Source: Bedellia somnulentella
Lineage: Eukaryota; Arthropoda; Insecta; Lepidoptera; Bedelliidae
Reading direction: 5' to 3'
Assembly (NCBI GenBank): GCA_963576735.1
Contig: OY755171.1
Span: 10,912,001-10,976,000, forward strand
DNA length: 64,000 nt
Part shown: positions 32,291 to 44,102 of the stretch, one piece after another
How positions within the stretch are numbered: the first letter of the stretch is position 1
How the letters are laid out: the number at the start of each line of letters is the position of its first letter
Position numbers and translations under genes: made by a program
The notes under the pieces: generated by a model
Told to the model about the DNA's origin: nothing
The model's input: the letters and a program-made list of their open reading frames with translations, nothing else
The model's database searches: none

Positions 32291-33361
32291 CAATTATAAA
32301 ACTCTTAAAGATAGAAAGAGTTGTTACTGTGATTTTTTGTCCCTTACGGTGTAACCTGTTTTTTGTTGGATCAAACTGTCACTCTTGACAGTTTGCAGAA
32401 AATTCAGTGTCAGAATAATAAGCTCTTTGTTTACCTTTGATGATTTAAGATTATTTGGTTCAAATACGTGCAACAAATCTTATTTTCGACTCGTAAGTTG
32501 TAATTTTGTTTAGGACAGAGACCTTGTTTATGTGATCGTGCTTTAAAAATAGGTAAATTAAACGTTTTAGGCTGCAGTTATCGAAGCGAGTAAAAAGCCT
32601 CTGATGAATCACTTCGCAGTTGCGTATCAAAGAAAACTCGGAATTAATTTACAGTTTATGAACCTTATTAGATTCACAACAGAAGATATGCTGTTATTTA
32701 TACGTTTTACCTGTGTTTTTCATTTGATTCTAGACATAACCTACAACAACAAAAAACAATGGTGTTGCCCACTTCAAAATCTCCATAATCTTAAAGAAGT
32801 GAGAATGCATCATGTGAATAAGATAATTACTATGAACAAGGAAAGTTCGGAACTAATTAAAAAAATATTGTTTAAAAGACAGTACAATTGATTGTTGATT
32901 TAAACTATGTTGAATTTGACTAAGGTAACGTGTATTAAATTATAATGAATTTTTTTTTAAAGAGTTGTTTTGTTTTAACAAAATATTATTGATCTATTAC
33001 CCTATTAGAATGATTTTTAAACTACATTTTTATTCCCACCGAGTAGCCATGTTACAGATTTTGGTGGTACTCGTTGGGAAGAAAACACAAAAATCTGGTG
33101 ATTGTTGTCTATTTATTGATTAGTCATTGTTAGTAGGTATGTGTTGTATTTTAGTTTATTGTTTGCTCATAATATATCTATTTATAAACTTATTATTTGA
33201 GGATATTTGCCGTATATGTTCGGGTACATTACATGTTTATCGTTATTGAAAGCATGAGAAAAGCCTTACCAAATTACAACAAGCGAGGCAAAATTGTTTT
33301 TGTGTCAACACTGATTACACGGAGAGACAATAGGGTGCCACGCGCGTTATCTGTCTATAGG
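32291..33361 (-). repeat. Right arm of the large inverted repeat
   Basis: Reverse complement of 1-1086 with moderate divergence. It ends against the left TIR of the DNA transposon that begins at 33362. The open frames at 32604-32891 and 33197-33385 are not conserved in the left arm. Confidence 0.8.
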
Positions 33362-33397
33362 TATAACTCCCGCGAGTTAACATGACACCTGGCTCGA
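33362..33397 (+). repeat. Left 36-bp terminal inverted repeat
   Basis: Perfect inverse of 38075-38110. It contains the self-complementary core AACTCCCGCGAGTT. Confidence 0.85.
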
Positions 33398-33914
33398 CAA
33401 ACAACCCTCCCCCCGCTATCCCGCGCAGCGCCCCGCTCTCGCCAGTAGCGTTAGCATCTCTGGACGTGCGCAAAATGTGTCACTTCAGTGAAAAGAAAGA
33501 TATATATCAATTGGGGGTACTGAAGTATATCTTTCATTTAGTTTACAAGTTCATTTAGTTCAGTTCACAAAGAGTCGAAGAGTCACTGAAGCGAGATATA
33601 TGAACTATCACTGAAGTATGATATTGATGAATTGATAAGATTCCATTCAAAAACTACAATAACGATAATAATACATACAATATTTAGAATTTCTTTAAAA
33701 TTGATATTTATTAATAAGTAGCCTTGTCTATCAACCGAAATGAATAAAAAATGCTATTAAGTTCTAAAATAACATATGGGTCAAAATCAAAAGGCCAAGT
33801 TTTTTTTTGAAAAAAAAAAAAGAATCGTGTAAATATTTTTTCTTAAATTTTTATTGTTTGAAAGACATAAAAACATTCAGAAAATGAGATCAGAACAGAT
33901 GAACACATGAAAAA

Positions 33915-34433
33915 TTGTTGCCGAACTTGCCTCCAAGTGGCATAGTTGTGATTGATAATGCTCCGTACCACTCAACGCAATCCGAAAAAAATCCGCGCCA
34001 GTCATCATTGAAGAGTGACATGCAAAGCTGGTTAACAAATAATAATGTAAGTTATGCTGCAAATATGACAAAACCAGAGCTATATCAAATTATAAGATTG
34101 AATAAGCCAGAAAAAAAATATGTGGTAGACGAATTATTAAGGGAGCACGGCCACGAGGTCGTACGTCTGCCACCCTACCACTGTGATCTTAATCCGATCG
34201 AATATATCTGGAATTTGATCAAACAAAGGGTGGCAGACAAAAATATCGATCAGTCGGAGAAACACATTGAAAAATTAACTAAAGAAGCGATTGTTTCCAT
34301 AATTGCTGCTGACTGGAAAAAGAAGGTAAACCATGTACAGAGACTTGAAAAAGAATATTTGGTGCAAGATCGACTGCAGGGAACAAGAGAAAGGGAGTTT
34401 ATTATTTCACTTGGGGGTGAAGAAAGTGGCTGA
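33915..34433 (+). pseudogene. Tc1/mariner-type DDE transposase, C-terminal fragment
   Basis: The frame starts after an in-frame stop and contains PSGIVVIDNAPYHST (second catalytic Asp) and RLPPYHCDLNPIEYIWNLIK (third acidic residue, Glu). These are the hallmark motifs of the IS630/Tc1/mariner DDE fold. By count, 81 residues separate that Asp from the Glu, far more than the 34-41 of classical Tc1 and mariner. The spacing resembles the DD82E type described for some elements. The DNA-binding domain and first Asp are absent. The frame ends by running into a truncated SINE-B at about 34424. It is non-functional as it stands. Confidence 0.8.
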
Positions 34434-34499
34434 GGAATTTCTAGTTCCTTAGCTCTGGCTACCCCTTCTAGGGATTTATAGCTGTGAGTATATGCATGT
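34424..34499 (+). repeat. 5'-truncated SINE-B
   Basis: Only the 3' part, from GTGGCTGAGGAATTTC to GAGTATATGCATG, is present. It is fused to the end of the transposase frame. Confidence 0.7.
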
Positions 34500-35479
34500 A
34501 ATTATACTATTTATTTAACGTACTAGCTTTTTGCCCGCGACTTTGTCCGCGTGGACTACATTTTTTGCATCCGCTTTACATCCAAAACACCTAAACACTA
34601 TCACAACTTCTGTTTTTTTATATTTATATTCCCGCGGGCGATGTAAAGAATATAAAGGACATTGAGGCTTTTTAAGTGATTGTTGGGCGATGCAGTTGGT
34701 AACCTATCACTAACAACCCTTATTTAACTATCTTTTCCCTAATCTATTTCCAAAAGTGGATGAAGAATTACTATCTCTGAAGCTATGGCTACCCTTTTAT
34801 GAGATTTATGCCCGTTAATATATACTCATTAATGATGGATAGATGAATTTCATAAATTCAATCGCACCATGTATTATGTTTCTAGATAAATAAATTACAA
34901 AAATCTCTATATTAACTTTCATTTGCTATTTCACAAAATCCTTTTTAATTGTTTAGAAAAATCATGAAACAAACCATTTTGTACCAAGTTTCTATGTTCA
35001 GAAATAAGAATATCTTCGGTAAGTATGAATACTATCCAGTAGTATATAGATAGATAAAACTTATACCACTATCGCTTGAACATAAATACAATAAATCAAT
35101 GTACAGCGCCATCTAGTTGAATCAGTAGAAAACTCCAACATACTTCGTCAATACTTCCACAAATATTTTTCATGTAAATGAAGAAATGAAGAGGTAAAGT
35201 ATTAAAAGTTTATACATACATAATATGTGAGTATATTACCATAAATAAAATAAAAAGGAAAGACATATTTTTAAGTGATTGTTGGGCGATGCAGTTGGAG
35301 ACCCATTTGACTAGGTACCTTTTCCCCATTCAACTTCCAAAAGTGGATAGAGAATTACTATCTCTGAAGCTGTGGCTACCCTTTTTTGGGATTTATAGCC
35401 GTTAGTAAATAGTCATGATTGATTGATGGATGAATTTTATAAATTCTTTTTTGTAGTGGTTATATCAGTCAATCAGATC

Positions 35480-35700
35480 AAGTTTCAAATTTATAATACA
35501 GTATATTTATAGATCAAAAAACACAAAAGCAAAAAAGTCTCAAAAAGACTTTAATCACCCGGGATTCGAACCTGGGTCATCAATTAGTTTAGTTTTAACC
35601 AATCGGTACACAGCTATGCCACAAAAACATTAGTAATGATGTCAAATTTGTGATATCGTATATATCTAGTAGCCATACTATTGACAAACAATTAAATTTA
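35480..35700 (-). repeat. tRNA-headed SINE (family C)
   Basis: On the minus strand it has GTGGCATAGCTGTG (A box) and CAGGTTCGAATCCCGGG (B box). It shares its flanking body with 36300-36510. The B box is nearly tRNA-perfect, but no full acceptor stem is seen. Confidence 0.65.
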
Positions 35701-35701
35701 T

Positions 35702-35952
35702 ACATACATACATACATATACTCACGGCTATAAATCCCTAGAAGGGGTAGCCTGAGCTAAGGAACTTGAAGTTCCTCAGCCATTTTTGGAAGTTGCGTCG
35801 GGAAAAGATAGTGAAGTAAAGGTTGTTGGTGATAGGTCTCCAACCACATCGCCCAAAAATCCCTTAAAAGCCCCAATACCGTTAGTCGCCTCTTACGTAC
35901 ACCCACCGGAAGAAATGGGGTAGTATTATTCTAAGCCGACACTACACAGCAA
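35702..35952 (-). repeat. SINE-B copy
   Basis: The (CATA)n tract at 35702-35716 is followed by the SINE-B body, ending in CTAAGCCGACACTACACAGC. Confidence 0.8.
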
Positions 35953-36299
35953 TTCATTAAATGGATATTTATTTTGATGAAAATGGATAGAATACTTATT
36001 TTTTTCAAAAACACTATTATTGAAGAGTCTGATAAAGTCGGTCGATGAAAAAATTAATCGTGTAAATATGGGGAGCAATAAGTCTGCATTGCGATGCATT
36101 CTGAGGCTTAAACAGAATATTAATTTATGCGTAAGTAAAGTATAATATATCTATGAGAATATTAGTTAAAAATAGTTAAATAAACAAAAGTTATAAACAT
36201 ATTCTCAAACCTACCAAATGAATACGCAAAATTCATACAATATGCTTTCAATTATCTTTCTTTTTCATACATATTCGCATAGTTGAATGTGAAAAAGAA

Positions 36300-36510
36300 G
36301 GATTAGTGCATCCTATTATTCTAACCTAACACAAAAGCAAAAAAAATACGCAAAAAGACTTAGACCACCCGGGATTCGAACCTGGGTCTTTTGTACTTAG
36401 TGTTTACCAAACGGTATACCGCTACGCCACGCAGTCATTTGTGTAAGTCTCAAATTTGTGATATCCTATATATCTAGTAGTCATACTATTGACAAACAAT
36501 TAAATGGACA
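36300..36510 (-). repeat. tRNA-headed SINE (family C), second copy
   Basis: On the minus strand it has GTGGCGTAGCGGTATACCG and CAGGTTCGAATCCCGGGTGG. It is followed by the same GTGATATCCTATATATCTAG segment as the copy at 35480-35700. The downstream sequence at 36505-36610 also matches 35950-36075, so a larger block is duplicated. Confidence 0.65.
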
Positions 36511-36689
36511 ATTATTTTGATGAAAATGAATGAAACCCTTATTTTTTCCAAAAAGACTATTAATGAAGAGTCCGATAAAGTCGGTCGATGAAAAAATTAA
36601 TCGTGCAAATATGGCGAACCATATAAAAGTTATGTTTTTTAATGCTCCTGTGGGAACCCTTGCGAAATCCGGGATAAATTATATCCTAT

Positions 36690-36770
36690 ATGTTGGCCAG
36701 GTGTATAACCTACATTCATGCCAAATTTGATCAAGATCGGTCCGGTAGAATTAACGTGATGAACGGACAT

Positions 36771-36801
<31 letters not shown>

Positions 36802-36918
36802 TTTTTTTCAAAAATAGCAAATTTGGCTTCAGTGTGGAAAATAAAACATATTCCACCGGTTTATATTTTTTTTTCTTCAATGTACAGTTTTGACCTCGTT
36901 ACAGTCTTATTATAGTAT
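36690..36918 (-). mobile_element. 5' portion of another Helitron
   Basis: Read on the minus strand from about 36918: TCTATACTATAATAAGACTG followed by GTAACGAGGTCAAAACTGTAC, then a (TCTG)n tract. This is parallel in layout to the family at 23024 but distinct in sequence. The 3' end was not located. Confidence 0.55.
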
Positions 36919-37075
36919 AGATAGATAGATAGATAGAAGAAGATAAGTCTTACTATTAACCAACAAATTTGTCATTTAAACGTACACTTATTTTTATGAA
37001 AATGGATGAAACCCCTTAATTAATCTTAATCTTTCCAAAATGACCATTAACGCAGAGTCTGATGTTAAATTTGAG

Positions 37076-37436
37076 TGGGGGAAAGATGGTAAAATAAAGG
37101 TTGTTGGTGATGGGTCTCCAACCGCATCGCCCTAAAATCTCTTAATATCCCCAATACCGTTAGTCGCCTCTTACGTACACCCGTCGGCAGAAATGGGGTA
37201 GTGTCGGCTTAGAATAGCACTACCCCATTTCTTCCGGTGGGTGTACGTAAGAGGCGACTAACGGTATTGGGGATATTAAGAGATTTTAGGGCGATGCGGT
37301 TGGAGACCCATCACCAACAACCTTTATTTTACCATCTTTTCCCCACGAAACATCCAAAAGTGGCTGAGGAATTTTTAATTCCTTAGCTCTAGCTACCCCT
37401 TCTAAGGATTTATAGCCGTGAGTATATGTATGTAAA
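37076..37436. repeat. Near-perfect SINE-B palindrome
   Basis: A minus-strand SINE-B 5' half (37085-37198) is followed after a ~19-bp spacer by its plus-strand mirror (37218-37330) and the rest of the element to the GTATGTA tail. Both arms carry the same private variant, GATATTAAGAGATTTTAGGG, not seen in other copies. Confidence 0.85.
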
Positions 37437-38074
37437 AAAAATATTCGCTGCAATATGTTGAGTATTGTTGAGCCAGATATGAGTTAAGGTTTTTTGATGC
37501 TCCTGTGGGAACCCATGCGTATTTCTCATTTTCGTGGATTCATCATCGTATCATTTAGCTTCTAAATTTACATGTTTATATTAGTTTGCAATATATTACT
37601 TTGTTTTAAACGACACACAGCGCCATCTCCAATACATCCAGCAAGCATACAATATTTTTGTTTTCCCTCGGGAACATAAATTTTTCCGGGATAAAAAGTA
37701 TTCTATTATTTAATCCAGGCTTCTAACTATACGTCTGCAAAATTTCAAGGGTATCGGTTCCGTAGTTATGGCGTGAAAGCGGAACAAATAAACAAACAAA
37801 CTCACTTTCCCATTTATAATATTAGTATTGATTCTGATAAGTTATTACGATAGATGTAATTTGATAACTATTAATCACAAATAAATATATACAGAGTATA
37901 AAGTAATCAGTGCTACAGCCAAAGGCTTTGTACCCATTGCGAAGGCAATGTACCCAACATACTGAACAATATCTGATATAAAAATAAATTTGCAACTCAA
38001 TAAAAAAATAATTGTACCCCATTTAAAAAAGGTCAGCTGACTTTTATGCACTCAGTACTTTCAACAAACGTCAA

Positions 38075-38110
38075 TCGAGCCAGGTGTCATGTTAACTCGC
38101 GGGAGTTATA
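38075..38110 (-). repeat. Right 36-bp terminal inverted repeat
   Basis: Perfect inverse of 33362-33397. It ends GGGAGTTATA, with the flanking TA. Confidence 0.85.
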
Positions 38111-38579
38111 GTTGGTCTGAGTCGCATAGTATCAATTTACCTCAATCCAACCTTGATAGATTGATCCATCCATCCATGTTACCAACCAACTTTCTTGATT
38201 TCTCAATTTGATTTGATTCCGATCCGATATTTCCGACCGATCTGATTACCGATTAGTTGTCCAATATTTTACTATACTAAATAGTTTCCGTTTCATCGTA
38301 TATTCTTTCAGTCAGGTACTTAATAGTTATTTACTTAGTTTTGATGCAAACTTTGAAAATAGTTTTAACAAATCAATATTATTTCATAAAGTTTTGTTAG
38401 GTTAAGTTCCACTTACTGAAAATGCTTAAAACTTATATGTCTAGCGGGGTCACCTTCAAACTTTAACTTAAGCAAGTTATGTATCAAGTGGTATCACCAA
38501 TTGAATAACCTTAGTAATCGTCACAAAAGAGTCAAAGGTGAATGTAAAAGATTGTATTTAAGTATTTCTCTTCCTCAGT
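38111..38579 (+). other. Probable transaldolase promoter and 5' UTR
   Basis: A repeat-free 469-bp gap between the transposon end and the transaldolase ATG. No TATA box or initiator can be assigned with confidence. The ATG context is CTCAGTATGAGC. Confidence 0.4.
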
Positions 38580-41500
38580 ATGAGCGGCGAACCTGAAGTT
38601 AAACGTACAAAAATGAATGTCTTGGATCAGCTTAAACAATTCTCAACGGTGGTTGCAGACACTGGTGATTTTGAAGGTATGGTTCTGTGAATTTATGTGT
38701 ATCTTTAACTTATCTTTTATGTAGTGTTTATAACCAATCAAATTCACATTGATTTGTACCAAATAGTTGTTCACCATATACAAATATCTTTTTAGCTATG
38801 AAAGCTTACAAGCCCACCGATGCTACCACCAATCCAAGTCTTATATTGTCTGCTGCTGCTATGGACCAGTACCAGCACATTTTAGACAAGGCAATTAAAT
38901 ATGGTAAAGATAATGGAAGGTAATTTATATTTTCTAAGATTAATCACATTTACATACATATACTCACAGCTTTTAATCTCTGTTAATGTGTAGTTAGAGC
39001 TTCGGAATGAGAAATTCATCAGCCACTTTTTGAAGTGGAACTGCAACAACCAAAAATCTGTATAAAATCACAGTACCCTTAGTTGCCTCTTACAAACTCC
39101 CATGAGAAAAAATGAAGTAGCACTTTTCTAAGCCAACACAACTCAGAGAATAAAAGCTCAGAAAGTAATCTAATTATGGAAACGTAAATCACACATTTTG
39201 TAGCTGAGTGGCATATGAATAAATTATAGGATTTATTATATCTATCTGTCCATGTGTAACAGCTATTCATTATGGATGTAATAAAGAGTCAAAAACTCAA
39301 AACTAACTAACTTAAAGTATTTAAAAAACTAATGATGAATACATAATTTGTTCATAATAATATCATGATGACCCATATATGTCACCATTGATGGGCTCAA
39401 ACCTACCCTGAATAGGATGGTTTGGCTATAGTCCACCACACTGCTTAACATTGGTTGATAGTCTACCATCTACATTGTGATAGTAACCAGGATCCATTGG
39501 CCATTCTTAGCATGCTCTTTAAAGCATAAACTGGGTTTGATCTGACTATTTGAATTTGTAAGTTTCTCTCCAGTAATTCTTGTATATGCTCCCTTTTCTG
39601 AATATAGTTTTAGGCCACCAACACTAACTAATTCTTCCATTGTCTTTATTTTTTTACTTTTAAATACTTTTAAATAGTAGCTATAATTTACACTCACACA
39701 GGTCTGAGCCATACTTATCTGTGAAGTTAATATTCCACACTGGCATTAAGAGTTCTGTATAAATGCCATGCATAATATTGAAGTTATTTTTGTTTTGCAA
39801 CAAAATGTTCCTCATTTAACATTTTTTTGCCTTTTCAGTAACATTGATGAGCAGGTGTCTGAAACACTGGACATGTTAAGTGTGTTGTTTGGGTGTGAAA
39901 TACTCAAAATCATACCTGGCCGAGTTTCTGTAGAAGTTGATGCTAGGTGAGTTCAGAAATTGACTATTCAATTGTTGATTTAGTAACCACAATCATATTT
40001 GCTAAAATTATTTTAGCTATATATGATTATTAAAATATTACCGGTTTTTAATAAATATAGGAAAGAAAAAATTTGACACCAGTGGGGATCTAACCCATAA
40101 CCTCAGGGTATACACCCCCGTCTTTCCTTTATTTATTAGTAATAATCCACACATGAGGTTTTCAAGAACAAAAAACATTCTGATTATTGCTGGTTTTTAA
40201 TTAAGTCACAAGAACACTAGATCTCTCAATTCTTAACAACCTGTAGTTAGAGATGCAGCAAATAGTGATGTGGCCAAATGCCAAATACCTAATATTTGGT
40301 GGGGCTTGAGGTTCAATAATGAATATTTTGGAAGATCTTATTACATTTGCAAAGAGTATATGTGAGGAGCTGGCGAACAAAACCGGAGAAGTCCACTATA
40401 ATAAAAAAAACTTTTTTTTTTAAATCGCCATATCTTAGACTGGATGCGTCAATCCCTGTTAATATTTTCAATCAAAACCTACTCTAAGTAGGCCATATGA
40501 GGCTTTAAAAAGTGCATTTTCAAACGTTATATTATATGTTGATAATAGTTTTTTAGCCACTGTGTAAAATTTATTTTTGTGGACTAATCCGGTTTTGTTC
40601 GCCAGCTCCTCATGTTATGTATGATTGTATTTCTGTTACTGACAAATTACATTATCATATGGCTGATGCTCATGACTGGAGATCAACCAATTCAAAACTA
40701 ATGAGAACTAAAAAAATAAGTATCTTGTAAATGGTGTCAAGATTTGTTTCAAATTCTGGTTCAAAATGGTACTAGATAGTTAACAACATTAATCTTTATT
40801 ATTGCATTTTAAAATAATGCATGCATCTATTCCACAGACTTTCATTTGACAAAGATGCTAGTATTGCTAAAGCAAATAAATTAATTAATATGTTTGCTGA
40901 GTTTGGAATCAAGAAGGAGAGAATATTAATTAAACTTGCATCAACCTGGGAAGGCATACAGGCAGCTAGGTAAGAAATTTACAGTACTTACAAAAACTAA
41001 CAAATCAGTAGTATATTCCAAGCAATGCTTTTAAAGTGTGGTTTATTTGCATGGTTCAGTACGAGAACATCTGAAGCTCTTATTAAGAAATAGAAAACAG
41101 GACTCTTATGCCCGATTTCTGAATTGAGTATTCTAGCTGAGAACAACTTAAGTATTGTTCTGTCGCATTGAAATCTTAACAACTGAATGAGACAAAACAA
41201 TACTTAAGTTGTTCTCAGCTTGGATACTCAATTCAGAAATCGGGCGTTATACTTATAAAAATAAATGGATTCATGAGAATGAAAGTAAAATGTGTTCACT
41301 CCAAACATTTACAAAAATTATATTATATTTCCGATAACAATAATGCACTGTCATCTGTACATTTGTCATCAAAAAATTTACTGCTTAAAAACTACACAAT
41401 CAACATCCATTTTTTTGCATTAATATGCTGAGTTCAAGGTCTGAAAAAGTATGAATTAAGTTTTTTTTATTTTATTTAAATCAATAACATTGTTCTTAAG

Positions 41501-43871
41501 CACAAATTTTCATATATCTTAGTTTTAGACTTCTCCATCCTGGACCATTTCAATTGGCCACCATGTATACTATTGTATAAGTTTATCTAGATATATAACC
41601 CCACTATAATATAACAGTTGTCAAAAAGAGTGTGCTTGGAATAATATTATTTGAAACAACTACTGACTGATGATTAACCGAAAAAACGTGAATGTTGATT
41701 ATCATTTTTAGTTTTCTTCGTTCGACAATCCGAGACACTAAACCAATATACCCATAAAGTGAAATGCTTTACAAACATTTTTTATTTATACTCGTCTCAC
41801 TAGTTCTGTTGGGGTAGGTAGACACTACCGATCGCCACTCTCGATCCTGGCAAACCTCTCGAGCTTCATCTACATTCATCAAACTATTCATAAACTTAGT
41901 TCTCACAATTAAATAAGCAGAGAACTACCTTATTTTTTTTATCTATTTGCAGAGAACTTGAAAAGAAACATGGCATCCACTGCAACCTGACATTGCTGTT
42001 TTCATTATACCAAGCCATTGCCTGCGCTGAAGCCAACGTTACTCTGATTTCTCCATTCGTGGGTCGCATTCTTGACTGGTATGTGTGTAGAAATATTTGG
42101 TGGATATATATGGATTACTACAGTTTAATTTGTTATGAACTGATAAGCTCCAATTTAGGTATTGTGTATTACGCACGCGTATAGTTAATTATATTTTATA
42201 GTGTTCCGCGCGGCGGTTTTTTTTAATTGTATAAATGATAAAGGTATAATGTTCATTTAATCTGTTGATTTCCAAGATCTTGGATACAATAAAAACATAA
42301 ATTCGAATCAGAATAATCAATAAAATTAGTTTGAGTATATTACTAGTATAAAATTCCATTTCGGCAGATTTAACATAAATAAGGTTATCTAAAAACTACA
42401 AACTATTCTCACAAAATATTTCTAAAACGTATGTCTGCGTATCGTCACCAAGATACTACCGCAAAAAGTACATTAACCAACTTTCCCAAACCAGGTACAA
42501 AGCCCACACAAAGAAGGACTACACTGCCAAGGAGGACCCCGGAGTATTGTCCGTCACCCGCGTGTACAACTACTACAAGAAGTTCGGATACAAGACGCAA
42601 GTGATGGGCGCGTCGTTCCGCAACACTGGCGAAATTGTCGAGTTGGCGGGATGCGATCTGCTCACCATCAGCCCGGCTTTGCTGAAAGAACTTGCCGATG
42701 CCAATGAGCCTTTGAAACGGGTAAGAAAGATTTTACCATAGTATATACCATTCTTATCATGTTATAGTTCAGAGGGTCAATTCTGCACATCGAGAACGAT
42801 AATAGGCATACTTATTTCTTCTGACCCATGTTAAAATTTATTTTTGTCTCGCTCACACGATCGTATATTCGTATTTTGACATTTCTGATATATGAGTATA
42901 CATGGTGATATTTGACGAATCCAACGATACCTTCGTACTTGTCGTTGGTTTCATCGAATATAAATCGCCAATATATACATATCATACATAGATATACTCA
43001 CGGCTATATTTCCCTAGAAGGGGTAACCAGAGCTAAGGAATTATAAATTCCTCAGCCACTTTTGGAAGTTGAGTGGGGAAAAGATGGTAAAAATAAAGGT
43101 TTTTGGTGATGGGTCTCCAACCGCATCGCCCAAAAATCCAATAAAAAGCCCCAATACCCTTAGTCGCCTCTTACGACACCCGTGGGTAGAGAGGGGTAGC
43201 GACATTCTAAGCCGGCACTACACGGCATTCTAAGCCGGCACTACACGAATATCAAAAATGTCAAAATTCGAATATTCGATTGTGCGAGGGAGAAAGAAAT
43301 AAACTTTAATATGGGTAGAAGAGATAAGTATACCTATTATCGTTCTCGATGTGCAAAGTTGACTCTCAGTTTTCGTTAGCGTCATTGTTTCACACGGCAA
43401 GTAATAGAAACAGTGTATCAGACGATCACCCAGCTATATGGACCGGGCGAGCGTTTAAACCTCGAAACCCTTAAAACAAAACATAGTTATGGGAAAGTCA
43501 ATTCAAACACCTTCTTAGTTATCTTTTCGATTTATACGGGCAACCCTATTGAAGGGGAAACCAAAAATCATTTTTCATCCATAAACAAGCCGCTTAAGCC
43601 CTAAAATATTTTACCATATGTATTCAAGTAAAGTACCGACCTGAATCAAATATCGTATCCAGCTAAACTCTTTATTTTGTTTTAGGCGCTTGAACCTAAA
43701 TCTGCAGCCAAGAGTGACATCGAAAAAGTGAGTTTAAATGAGTCCCAATTCCGTTGGCATATGAACGAAGACCAAATGGCTACGGACAAACTGTCCGAAG
43801 GTATCAGGAAGTTCGCCGCAGATACTCGAAAACTGGAGTCACTCATCAAAGGAATGATGGCTGGCAAATAG
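38580..43871 (+). CDS. Taldo: Transaldolase (EC 2.2.1.2), seven exons
   Basis: Exons are 38580-38676, 38796-38919, 39839-39946, 40838-40969, 41953-42078, 42495-42720 and 43686-43871. All introns are GT-AG, and the joined frame gives 332 aa, the usual eukaryotic length. The enzyme moves a three-carbon dihydroxyacetone unit between sugar phosphates in the non-oxidative pentose-phosphate pathway, in the cytosol. Diagnostic segments are TDATTNPSL near the N-terminus, RVSVEVDAR, the Schiff-base lysine in [13 protein letters not shown], and [14 protein letters not shown]. No lesion is seen. AATAAA at 44097-44102 fits the transcript end. The introns carry several fold-back elements. The start was chosen because the upstream frame closes and the N-terminus ([12 protein letters not shown]) matches animal enzymes in length. 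Confidence 0.96.
38940..39135 (-). repeat. Diverged SINE-B in transaldolase intron 2
   Basis: TACATACATATACTCACAGC opens it, and the weak SINE-B body runs to TTCTAAGCCAACAC. The open frames at 39079-39712 are intronic and not genes. Confidence 0.55.
40058..40140 (-). repeat. tRNA-like SINE fragment in intron 3
   Basis: On the minus strand it contains a B-box-like GGGTTAGATCCCC, flanked by AGGAAAG repeats at both ends (40061 and 40123). Weakly supported. Confidence 0.35.
40373..40612. mobile_element. 240-bp MITE with 25-bp perfect TIRs (intron 3)
   Basis: TGAGGAGCTGGCGAACAAAA at the left end is mirrored exactly at the right end (40588-40612). There is no coding capacity. The target duplication is unclear. 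Confidence 0.8.
41110..41245. mobile_element. Fold-back MITE in intron 4
   Basis: The left arm, from GCCCGATTTCTGAATTG to about 41159, is the reverse complement of 41196-41245. The two arms of roughly 49 bp surround a short loop. Confidence 0.8.
41815..41885 (-). repeat. LINE 3'-end remnant in intron 4
   Basis: Shares GGGGTAGGTAGACACTACCGATCGCC with the better preserved remnant at 53385-53620, allowing for small differences. Confidence 0.5.
42772..43367. mobile_element. TIR element with ~120-bp arms, SINE-B inside (intron 6)
   Basis: 42772-42895 is the diverged reverse complement of 43245-43367 (AGAACGATAATAGGCATAC side). The interior is a minus-strand SINE-B (43001-43236) whose 5' end shows a 23-bp tandem duplication of ATTCTAAGCCGGCACTACAC. 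Confidence 0.75.
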
Positions 43872-44096
43872 ATACTTACAGGCATAGACCGACAGTATAT
43901 ATACAAATATATACTGATGGTGCACTTTACATGGGATCAATTACTTTTTCCATTTGTTTTGAATCATTTGTTTTCGTATGTAAGGATAGATGTGTTACTA
44001 TTTATATTTCTTTGAGAAATACTGTACTATTTAAAATCGAACATTCCTATTGTTATTTGATATTTTTTCTATTTTGGTGTAACTGGTGCTTCCATT

Positions 44097-44102
44097 AATA
44101 AA
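44097..44102 (+). terminator. Polyadenylation signal of transaldolase
   Basis: AATAAA lies about 225 bp after the stop, followed by a T/G-rich stretch. Confidence 0.65.

Larger units (their letters stand above)
34523..37832 (-). mobile_element. Helitron ends bracketing a SINE-filled interior
   Basis: The 3' end on the minus strand is CGGGCAAAAAG-CTAG at 34523-34526, as in the copy at 2583. A matching 5' end, TCAATACTAATATTATAAATGG, is read on the minus strand from 37832. The two ends could belong to one element enlarged by insertions or to two different copies. SINE-B-like pieces lie at 34660-34850 and 35275-35420, as in the 2583 copy. Confidence 0.5.
33362..38110. mobile_element. TA-flanked DNA transposon with 36-bp perfect TIRs
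   Basis: Positions 33362-33397 and 38075-38110 are perfect inverted copies starting TATAACTCCCGCGAGTTAAC. The outermost TA on each side fits the TA duplication of Tc1/mariner-type elements. The only transposase sequence is a C-terminal fragment at 33915-34433. The rest is nested SINEs and Helitron pieces. The right end lies 469 bp upstream of the transaldolase start codon. Confidence 0.75.

Noticed and set aside
43754..44098. 114-residue frame over the last transaldolase exon
   Set aside because: Alternate-frame shadow of exon 7 and its 3' UTR.
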